Shown here: piece by piece, positions 1 through 5,347 of the stretch
Layout: every line of letters begins with the position of its first letter
Numbering within the stretch: position 1 is the stretch's first letter
Assembly (NCBI GenBank): GCA_900321525.1
Contig: ONWL01000120.1
Location: forward strand, 1-5,347
DNA from: an uncultured Eubacteriales bacterium
Lineage (GTDB): Bacteria > Bacillota > Clostridia > Lachnospirales > Lachnospiraceae
DNA length: 5,347 bases
Reading direction: 5' to 3'
Position numbers and translations under genes: made by a program
The notes under the pieces: model-generated
What the model saw: only the letters and a program-made list of their open reading frames with translations
What the model was told of the DNA's origin: nothing
Database searches by the model: none

Positions 1-1664
1 TATCTGCCGAACGTGTGATTTTTACTACTTTGCATGTAGGCGGAAAGTTTGACAACAGTTCGTATAAGACAAGCGGCGGACTGCATGGAGTAGGTTCTTC
101 TGTTGTCAATGCCTTGTCCGTGTTCATGGAAGTGGAAGTGTTTAAAAAAGGATATGTGCATTATGATTCTTATGAGCGTGGTGTTCCGGTGACAGAACTG
201 AAAAATGGTCTGCTGCCCAAGAAAGGCAAGACAGAGGAAACGGGAACCAGAATTCATTTTATGCCGGACAAGGAGATTTTTGGCAAGTCCAAGATGAATG
301 CAACTGCCATCCAGAGCCGCCTTCATGAGACTGCATATCTGAATCCCGGCTTGGAGATTGTCTTTACCAACCATAGAGAAGGGGAAGAAACACAGGTTAC
401 TTATTATGAAACAGAGGGCATCCAGGCCTATATCAAAGAATTGAATCAAGGTAAGACACCGGTTCATGATGTAATTTATCTGAAAGGCAGCAGTGAAGGA
501 ATCGAAGTAGAAGCTGCCTTTCAGTTTGTGGATACATTTGAGGAGAAGATTTTAGGTTACTGTAACAATATCTATACCTCAGAAGGTGGTACTCACATTA
601 CCGGTTTTAAGACCCGCTTTACCCAGGTCATCAACAGCTATGCCAGAGAACTGGGCATCTTAAAGGAAAAGGATGCCAACTTTACTGGTGTGGATACCAG
701 ATGCGGCATGACAGCCATTCTGGCCATCAAGCATCCGGATCCTATGTTTGAAGGACAGACCAAAACGAAGCTTGGCAGTGCGGATGCCGCCAAAGCTGCC
801 AATCAAGTCACCGGCGAGCAGCTGGAACTGTATTTTGATAAAAATTTAGAAACCTTGAAGCTGGTCATTGGCTGTGCGGAAAAATCTGCTAAGATTCGTA
901 AGGCAGAGGAAAAGACCCGGGCCAATCTGTTGTCCAAACCGAAATTTTCCTTTGAAAGCAATGGCAAACTGGCAAACTGTGAGAGCAGAGATGCCTCTAA
1001 GTGTGAAATCTTTATCGTAGAGGGAGATTCAGCGGGAGGATCTGCCAGAAATGCCAGAGACCGAAAATATCAGGCCATCCTTCCGATTCGTGGTAAGATT
1101 TTAAACGTGGAAAAGGCTTCCATGGACAAAGTGTTGGCAAATGCAGAGATTAAGACTATGGTACAGGCGTTTGGCTGTGGCTTTTCAGAAGGATATGGCA
1201 ATGACTTCGATATCAGCAAATTGCGGTATGATAAGATCGTGATCATGACCGATGCGGACGTGGACGGTGCCCATATTTCCACTTTATTGCTCACTTTCTT
1301 CTATCGGTTTATGCCGGAACTGATTTCCGAAGGACATGTGTACCTTGCCATGCCGCCTCTTTATAAAGTGGTGCCAAAACGTGGAGAAGGGGAATATTTA
1401 TATGACGATGCGGCGCTGGAGCGTTACAGAAAAAAACACAGCAGCAACAATTTCACCTTACAGCGGTATAAGGGTTTGGGGGAAATGGATGCAGACCAAC
1501 TGTGGGAAACTACATTAAATCCGGAGACACGCTGTATGAAACGGGTAGAGATCGAAGACGGACGGATGGCAGATCAGATGACAGAAGTTCTGATGGGAAA
1601 TAACGTAGATTCCAGAAGAGAATTCATCCATGATCATGCGGCAGAAGCAGAACTGGATGTGTAA
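1..1664 (+). CDS. parE: Type IIA DNA topoisomerase subunit B (topoisomerase IV ParE / GyrB-like), 5' end cut by window
   Basis: ATPase and TOPRIM subunit of a type IIA topoisomerase; with the A subunit downstream it drives ATP-dependent strand passage in the cytoplasm. The reading frame is open from the left edge (codons from base 3, residues SAERV before the GTG at 15), and family homology continues through it, so the GTG is internal and about 90 N-terminal residues are missing, including the GHKL Asn and DxGxG motifs. Counting from that GTG codon, visible parts are the ATP-lid motif SGGLHGVG (residues 20-27), the transducer QTK loop (lysine codon 762-764), the TOPRIM EGDSAGG (Glu codon 1020-1022), the TOPRIM DADVDGAH metal-binding aspartates (codons 1251, 1257, 1263), and a C-terminal RREFI segment. 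The estimated full length of about 640 aa fits the short Gram-positive form without the large insert of enterobacterial GyrB. Family assignment is very secure. ParE versus GyrB is not: DADVDGAH, ILNVEKA and the terminal LDV look gyrase-like, whereas the partner looks like ParC and the locus is not a dnaA-recF-gyrB neighbourhood. Confidence 0.93.
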   Translation, partial: SAERVIFTTLHVGGKFDNSSYKTSGGLHGVGSSVVNALSVFMEVEVFKKGYVHYDSYERGVPVTELKNGLLPKKGKTEETGTRIHFMPDKEIFGKSKMNATAIQSRLHETAYLNPGLEIVFTNHREGEETQVTYYETEGIQAYIKELNQGKTPVHDVIYLKGSSEGIEVEAAFQFVDTFEEKILGYCNNIYTSEGGTHITGFKTRFTQVINSYARELGILKEKDANFTGVDTRCGMTAILAIKHPDPMFEGQTKTKLGSADAAKAANQVTGEQLELYFDKNLETLKLVIGCAEKSAKIRKAEEKTRANLLSKPKFSFESNGKLANCESRDASKCEIFIVEGDSAGGSARNARDRKYQAILPIRGKILNVEKASMDKVLANAEIKTMVQAFGCGFSEGYGNDFDISKLRYDKIVIMTDADVDGAHISTLLLTFFYRFMPELISEGHVYLAMPPLYKVVPKRGEGEYLYDDAALERYRKKHSSNNFTLQRYKGLGEMDADQLWETTLNPETRCMKRVEIEDGRMADQMTEVLMGNNVDSRREFIHDHAAEAELDV

Positions 1665-1681
1665 CCGCCTGTAGAGAAGAG

Positions 1682-1685
1682 AGGA
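1682..1685 (+). promoter_or_regulatory. Ribosome binding site of the topoisomerase A subunit
   Basis: AGGA lies within a purine-rich run (AGAGAGGAAG), nine bases before the ATG at 1695. It supports that ATG as the start, as does the conserved family N-terminus right after it. The 30-base gap from the B-subunit stop has no visible terminator or promoter, so the two subunits are probably made from one mRNA. Confidence 0.75.
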
Positions 1686-1694
1686 AGCAAGAAA

Positions 1695-3932
1695 ATGGCA
1701 GAAACAATTATCAATACAGAATATTCAGAGGAAATGCAGCAGTCATATATCAACTATTCTATGTCTGTCATCACATCCAGAGCCGTGCCGGATATCCGGG
1801 ACGGCTTAAAGCCGGTTCAGAGACGTGTGCTGTATGCCATGCACCAGTTGGGACTGAATGCAGACAAACCCCACAGAAAGTCTGCCCGTATCGTGGGAGA
1901 TGCCATGGGTAAATACCATCCCCATGGAGATTCTTCTATTTATGATGCGCTAGTGGTGTTGTCTCAGGATTTTAAAAAGGGGATGGCACTGGTAGATGGT
2001 CATGGTAACTTTGGCTCCATCGAAGGAGACGGGGCAGCGGCCATGCGTTATACAGAGGCACGTCTGCGAAAGTTTACCCAGGAAGTGTATCTGGCAGATA
2101 TGGATAAGAACGTAGTGGATTTTGTGCCAAATTTTGATGAGACAGAAAAAGAGCCTGCAGTACTGCCGGTTCGGGTACCTAACTTTCTGGTCAACGGAGC
2201 AGAGGGCATTGCTGTGGGCATGACTACCTCCGTGCCTACACACAATCTGTCGGAAGTGGTAGAAGCCATGAAACGGTATATTCAGAATCCAAAGGCCACC
2301 ACAGAAGAACTGATGGCAGTGATGCCGGGACCGGATTTTCCTACAGGAGGCATTGTTACCAATGCATCGGAGCTGCTGTCTATGTATGAGAACGGCAAAG
2401 GCCGGGTTCGGATTCGGGGCAAAGCAGAAATTGAATATGCAAAGAAAAAATCGGAAAAAGACCGTATTGTCATTACGGAGATTCCCTATACCATGATTGG
2501 TGCCAATGTGTCAAAGTTTTTAAGTGATGTGGCGTCTTTGGTAGAAAGCCGTGTGCTGCCGGATATTTCTGATATTATGAACCAGTCTTCAAAAGAAGGA
2601 ATCCGCATTGTGATTGAACTGAAAAAGGGAGCAGATGCGGAGCGTACCTTACAGGGATTGTATAAAAAGACAAAGTTAGAAGATACCCTGGGGGTCAATA
2701 TGCTGGCAATTGTAGACGGGAAGCCGGAAGTATTGGGACTGCGCCGGATTTTGGAACACAATCTCCAGTTTCAGATGGAACTGAACACCAGAAAATACAG
2801 CACTCTGCTTGACAAAGAACTGGAGAAAAAGGAAATTCAGGAGGGATTGATCAAGGCCGTAGATTGTATTGATTTGATCATTGAAATTATAAGAGGAAGT
2901 AAAAATCTGGCTATGGCCAAGAATTGTCTGGTGCTTGGAGAAACAGAGGAAATCAAGTTCCGTTATCCGGAGTCAAAAGAGGCAGCGTCAAAACTGCATT
3001 TTACCGTCAATCAGGCCACTGCCATTTTGGATTTACGGCTGTCCAAGCTGATTGGACTGGAAATTTTGGCATTGCAGCAGGATTATAAAAAGACGTTGGT
3101 CAATATCAAAAAGTATGAAGGACTGTTAGGCAGCCGCAAGGCCATGTTAAAGCAGATTGTCAGCGATTTAGAAGAAATCCAGAAAAAGTTTTCCCTCCCC
3201 CGGAAGACTGTGATTTGTGAACAGGAAGTTGCGGTATTTGAGACGGCACCGGCGGCAGTGGTACCGGCGGTGCTATGTATGAACCGGTTTGGCTACGTGA
3301 AGCTGATTGAGCAGAGTGTGTATGAGAAGAATGCAGAGGTTTTAGAACAGGAAAGCCGTCTGCAAATTCCCTGTGACAGCCAAAGTAAAATTTGTTTCTT
3401 TAGCCAGATGGGAGACATGCACCAGTTAAAGACAAAGGATTTGAATTTCAGTAAGCCAAAGGACAAAGGTGTACCATTGGACAATCTGACCAATTATGAT
3501 GGCAATCGAGAGGAAATTTTATATGCGGCAAAAGAGCCTTCAGAGGGGGATTTGCCATTGATTTTTGTGACAAGGCTTGGTATGATGAAACAGGTCAAAG
3601 CACAGGAGTTCCTGAGCAGTAAGAAAACCATGATGGCAACCAAGCTGAAAGAAGAAGACAACCTGCTTGCCATTGTCCCCAATGAAAAAGAATATGTCTG
3701 TCTGATCACCAGCCAGAATCGGGTTTTAAAATTTACAACAGCGGAAATACCGGAGCAGAAGAGGGCTGCGGTAGGGGTTCGTGGATTGAAACTGAATCCG
3801 GAGGAAGAGATCAGCCAGGTCGTCTTTTTACAGGAGAAAGAAAAATATCCGGTAAAAATTGGCAGCAGAAAAGTGGAATTGTCCAATGTAAAGTGCAAAA
3901 AGCGGGATGCTGCACCGGAAGTGATTAAATAG
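1695..3932 (+). CDS. parC: Type IIA DNA topoisomerase subunit A (topoisomerase IV ParC-like)
   Basis: DNA breakage-reunion subunit, 745 aa and complete. The winged-helix core holds the catalytic pair Arg118-Tyr119 in MRYTEARL; Tyr119 forms the covalent 5'-phosphotyrosyl link. The quinolone-binding region reads HPHGDSSIYD, with Ser80 and Asp84 at the two main resistance positions, i.e. the drug-sensitive state. Tower and coiled-coil segments follow, with the C-gate motif ATAILDLRL near residues 442-450. The C-terminal domain (from about 525) shows four recognisable blade turns: NRFGYVK near 530, SQMGDM at 570, TRLGMMK at 626 and TSQNRV at 672. A GVRG motif lies at 694-697, followed by a short degenerate tail. 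The gyrase-defining QRRGGKG box is absent after the first blade, and KGVPL at 591-595 resembles the matching stretch of ParC. Length is close to E. coli ParC and below the usual 800+ of GyrA. Topoisomerase IV, mainly decatenating, is therefore the preferred reading; a divergent gyrase remains possible. Start chosen from the ribosome binding site and conserved N-terminus. Confidence 0.94.
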   Translation: MAETIINTEYSEEMQQSYINYSMSVITSRAVPDIRDGLKPVQRRVLYAMHQLGLNADKPHRKSARIVGDAMGKYHPHGDSSIYDALVVLSQDFKKGMALVDGHGNFGSIEGDGAAAMRYTEARLRKFTQEVYLADMDKNVVDFVPNFDETEKEPAVLPVRVPNFLVNGAEGIAVGMTTSVPTHNLSEVVEAMKRYIQNPKATTEELMAVMPGPDFPTGGIVTNASELLSMYENGKGRVRIRGKAEIEYAKKKSEKDRIVITEIPYTMIGANVSKFLSDVASLVESRVLPDISDIMNQSSKEGIRIVIELKKGADAERTLQGLYKKTKLEDTLGVNMLAIVDGKPEVLGLRRILEHNLQFQMELNTRKYSTLLDKELEKKEIQEGLIKAVDCIDLIIEIIRGSKNLAMAKNCLVLGETEEIKFRYPESKEAASKLHFTVNQATAILDLRLSKLIGLEILALQQDYKKTLVNIKKYEGLLGSRKAMLKQIVSDLEEIQKKFSLPRKTVICEQEVAVFETAPAAVVPAVLCMNRFGYVKLIEQSVYEKNAEVLEQESRLQIPCDSQSKICFFSQMGDMHQLKTKDLNFSKPKDKGVPLDNLTNYDGNREEILYAAKEPSEGDLPLIFVTRLGMMKQVKAQEFLSSKKTMMATKLKEEDNLLAIVPNEKEYVCLITSQNRVLKFTTAEIPEQKRAAVGVRGLKLNPEEEISQVVFLQEKEKYPVKIGSRKVELSNVKCKKRDAAPEVIK

Positions 3933-3937
3933 AATAG

Positions 3938-3944
3938 AAAGGAG
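3938..3944 (+). promoter_or_regulatory. Ribosome binding site of the NlpC/P60 lipoprotein
   Basis: AAAGGAG, a strong Shine-Dalgarno match nine bases before the ATG at 3954. It sits just after the A-subunit stop (3930-3932), in a 21-base gap too small for a terminator plus promoter. It fixes the start that gives an intact lipoprotein signal peptide. Confidence 0.85.
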
Positions 3945-3953
3945 ATTTGCGAA

Positions 3954-5027
3954 ATGAAACGCATCGTATATTATGGCTTGACTGCGGCTATGATGGCAAT
4001 GCTTTTGAGCAGTTGTCACAAAACATCCGATGAAGGACTGGCAGAGGCTGCCATGAGAACCTCTGCTTCCGGGGAAGAAACCGCAGCAGAGCAGACGAAA
4101 GCAGATTTGGTAAAAGACACAGAAGAAGAGACGGAGACAGAGTCCGAAACAGAAGAATGGATCGATCCAAGATTGGATGTACTGAATCATTATCAGAATC
4201 TGGGTGTGGTACGAGGCGTTTCAGATCATTTGAATGTGCGGGATCGACCGGAGATGAACGGGATGATCATCGGAAAATTGCTGCCTTACAATGGCGTGGA
4301 AATCCTGGAAAATCTGGGGACTGGATGGTATCACATTCATTCCGGTGATCTGGATGGGTTCGTATCAGGGGAATATATTGCGGACGGACAGGAAGCGGCC
4401 GATCTGGCAGTGGAGCATTGCAGAGAGTTTGTATCTGTGCAGGCAGAAGTGCTGCATGTAAGAACCGGCCCTGGAACGGAGTATGAGATATGGCTGGATA
4501 TTACTTCCGGCGAGATGCAGCCAGTGAGCGGTAAAGAGGGAGAGTGGTATTGTCTGAATATCAACAATACCATCGGATATGTGCACCAGGACTATGTGCA
4601 GGAATGTTACTATCTGGATTCCGGTTTTGCCTGGTCTCCGGTTGCAGATGTGTCACCTACCAGACAGTCATTGATTAATTATGGCATGCAGTTTCTGGGG
4701 GTTCCTTATGTATGGGGAGGCAATGATCTGGCAAGCGGTGTAGATTGCTCCGGCTTTACCAGAGGCGTCATGGCTTCTGTGGGCGTATATCTGCCCAGAA
4801 CATCCAGAGAGCAGGTGAACTATGGGATACCGGTAGCAAGTATGGCAGAGGCCAGACCGGGTGATTTGTTATTTTATGCAGATGCCAATGGCACCATTGA
4901 TCATGTGGTCATTTACATAGGAGACAACAAAATTCTGCAATCTGCTATGTCCATCGGCTGTGTCAACGTGACACATTACAACTACAACAGCTATCCGGTG
5001 GCAATCCGCAATGTAGTAGGGGATTAA
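3954..5027 (+). CDS. Secreted lipoprotein with two SH3 domains and an NlpC/P60 peptidase domain
   Basis: Predicted membrane-anchored peptidoglycan hydrolase, 357 aa. Residues 1-21 are a lipoprotein signal peptide: MKR, a hydrophobic run, then lipobox LSSC with Cys21 as the lipidated residue. Residues about 30-75 form a Glu/Thr-rich acidic low-complexity tether. Two bacterial SH3 domains follow, marked by LNVRDRP (93-99) and LHVRTGPG (167-174), each closed by a G-F/Y-V motif; such domains usually bind cell-wall peptides or glycans. Residues about 238-353 are an NlpC/P60 domain with GVPYVWGG (Tyr252), DCSGF (nucleophile Cys265), DHVVIYIG (His317) and Gln329 as the third polar residue. The Cys-His spacing of 52 and His-to-third-residue spacing of 12 match the family. 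Members cleave D-Glu-to-diamino-acid bonds in stem peptides (gamma-D-glutamyl-diamino acid endopeptidase); the exact bond here is inferred. It lies 21 bases after the topoisomerase A subunit and is probably co-transcribed with it. A role in cell separation, wall turnover or fragment recycling cannot be separated from sequence. Confidence 0.92.
   Translation: MKRIVYYGLTAAMMAMLLSSCHKTSDEGLAEAAMRTSASGEETAAEQTKADLVKDTEEETETESETEEWIDPRLDVLNHYQNLGVVRGVSDHLNVRDRPEMNGMIIGKLLPYNGVEILENLGTGWYHIHSGDLDGFVSGEYIADGQEAADLAVEHCREFVSVQAEVLHVRTGPGTEYEIWLDITSGEMQPVSGKEGEWYCLNINNTIGYVHQDYVQECYYLDSGFAWSPVADVSPTRQSLINYGMQFLGVPYVWGGNDLASGVDCSGFTRGVMASVGVYLPRTSREQVNYGIPVASMAEARPGDLLFYADANGTIDHVVIYIGDNKILQSAMSIGCVNVTHYNYNSYPVAIRNVVGD
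4119..4158 (+). repeat. Purine-rich low-complexity tract encoding the acidic tether
   Basis: A run of GAA, GAG, ACA and ACG codons encodes alternating Glu and Thr with one Ser (EEETETESETEE). It lies between the lipid anchor and the first SH3 domain, so the likely job is a flexible, negatively charged spacer that carries the folded domains away from the membrane. Such simple codon runs often change length between strains by slippage; that is inference, as only one copy of the locus is visible. Confidence 0.6.
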
Positions 5028-5074
5028 GCGCCAGGTATCCGTTGTCTATCATTTTGAAAAATTACCGGAAAATA

Positions 5075-5103
5075 TTGTCATTGCCCTTAAATTGGGTTAT
5101 AAT
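5075..5103 (+). promoter_or_regulatory. Sigma-A type promoter of pta
   Basis: A -35 box TTGTCA (5075-5080; five of six match TTGACA) is separated by exactly 17 bases from a perfect -10 box TATAAT (5098-5103). Transcription should begin near 5110, giving a leader of about 35 bases that holds the ribosome binding site. The quality of both boxes and the spacing predict strong housekeeping expression, fitting a central-metabolism gene. No activator or repressor site is evident. Confidence 0.85.
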
Positions 5104-5130
5104 AAAGTTTGATGAGTTTATCAGTAACTG

Positions 5131-5137
5131 AAAGGAG
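5131..5137 (+). promoter_or_regulatory. Ribosome binding site of pta
   Basis: AAAGGAG, seven bases before the ATG at 5145. It is the same strong form as in front of the lipoprotein gene and supports this start for phosphate acetyltransferase. Confidence 0.85.
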
Positions 5138-5144
5138 TTAGGAT

Positions 5145-5347
5145 ATGGCATTTATAGATACCATTAAGGCCAGAGCAAAGGCCGACAAGAAGAAGATTGT
5201 ATTACCGGAGTCTATGGACAGAAGAACCTTTGAAGCAGCAGCACAGGTACTCTCAGAGGACATTGCAGATATCATCATCATCGGTACAGAGGAAGAAGTT
5301 GCCGCAAACAGTGAAGGACTGGATATTTCCAAGGCAACCATCATTAA
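5145..5347 (+). CDS. pta: Phosphate acetyltransferase, N-terminal part (3' end cut by window)
   Basis: The first 67 codons are open to the right edge. The protein begins MAFIDTIKARAKADKKKIVL and continues with PESMDRRTFEAA and a hydrophobic strand IADIIIIGTEEE. This is the start of the phosphate acetyl/butyryltransferase fold: a short helix, the first beta strand ending in LPE, then a helix and a second strand ending in IG. The enzyme interconverts acetyl-CoA plus phosphate with acetyl phosphate plus CoA; with acetate kinase it makes ATP while forming acetate in fermenting anaerobes. Starting straight at this domain marks the short single-domain form common in Firmicutes, rather than the long enterobacterial form with an N-terminal regulatory region. 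Phosphate butyryltransferase is the main alternative, but the N-terminal wording favours Pta. It has its own promoter and ribosome binding site. The active-site half lies outside the window, and whether ackA follows cannot be seen. Confidence 0.9.
   Translation, partial: MAFIDTIKARAKADKKKIVLPESMDRRTFEAAAQVLSEDIADIIIIGTEEEVAANSEGLDISKATII

Larger units (their letters stand above)
5028..5144 (+). other. Intergenic region between the lipoprotein gene and pta
   Basis: This is the only sizeable gap in the window (117 bases), and it is AT-rich. Its second half holds a promoter and ribosome binding site for pta. The first half (5028-5074) shows no GC-rich stem followed by a T-run, so no intrinsic terminator for the upstream operon can be called; read-through into pta or factor-dependent termination are both possible. 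Confidence 0.7.

Noticed and set aside
15..17. GTG as the true start of the B subunit
   Set aside because: Homologous codons continue upstream to the window edge without a stop, and the ATP-binding N-terminus would be missing; the gene is cut by the window, not short.
2919..2996. Extra segment of about 24 residues between AK (409) and LHFT (434) of the A subunit as a novel insertion
   Set aside because: This C-gate approach region is known to vary in length among GyrA/ParC proteins, and the flanking motifs stay aligned, so it is not a foreign insert.
3494..3964. 156-aa open frame on the minus strand
   Set aside because: It lies antisense to the A-subunit gene, has a composition typical of reverse-strand shadows (Ser/Phe/Leu-rich), no recognisable domain, and overlaps a well-supported gene.
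3828..4190. 120-aa minus-strand frame rich in Cys and Phe
   Set aside because: It is antisense to the end of the A subunit and the acidic tether; the Phe/Leu/Cys richness is the complement of the GAA/GAG-rich tether, not a membrane protein.
5051..5062. ATTTT-GA-AAAAT palindrome as a terminator
   Set aside because: The stem is five A-T pairs with a two-base loop, which cannot form a stable hairpin, and no T-run follows.
5083..5097. GCCC ... GGGT inverted repeat in the pta promoter spacer as an operator
   Set aside because: Only four pairs including a wobble, with a seven-base loop; expected by chance and without a second copy nearby.
5138..5344. 68-aa minus-strand frame at the right edge
   Set aside because: It is antisense to pta, whose frame, promoter and ribosome binding site are all clear.

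Overview
The window looks like ordinary chromosome from a low-to-mid GC Firmicute, most likely class Clostridia and perhaps a Lachnospiraceae-type gut anaerobe. Three things suggest this: purine-rich AAAGGAG-type ribosome binding sites, a B subunit without the large insert typical of Gram-negative GyrB, and a stand-alone short-type phosphate acetyltransferase start. The lineage is inferred from protein style; no marker here fixes it.

All four genes are on the + strand. Positions 1-1664 hold the 3' six-sevenths of a type IIA topoisomerase B subunit (ParE/GyrB family), cut by the window edge. Thirty bases later comes the complete A subunit (ParC/GyrA family, 745 aa, 1695-3932). Only 21 bases further, behind a strong ribosome binding site, is a complete 357-aa lipoprotein (3954-5027) with an acidic tether, two bacterial SH3 domains and a C-terminal NlpC/P60 cysteine peptidase domain. 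The tight spacing suggests one transcript for these three genes. A 117-base intergenic region (5028-5144) follows. It carries a near-perfect sigma-A promoter (TTGTCA, 17 bases, TATAAT) and a strong ribosome binding site for the last gene, the first 67 codons of phosphate acetyltransferase (pta), which runs off the window.

The A and B subunits should form a heterotetramer that passes one DNA duplex through another. All visible catalytic motifs are intact. The A subunit lacks the GyrA-box (QRRGGKG) and has a shortened C-terminal beta-propeller, so topoisomerase IV (decatenation) is the preferred reading, although the B subunit has several gyrase-like signatures. The NlpC/P60 lipoprotein should cut peptide stems of peptidoglycan outside the membrane. 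Pta belongs to acetate/acetyl-CoA energy metabolism and appears to be a separate transcription unit.

I found no mobile element, CRISPR array, RNA gene or clearly new system. The points most worth following up are the mixed gyrase/topo IV character of the enzyme and its apparent co-transcription with a cell-wall hydrolase.
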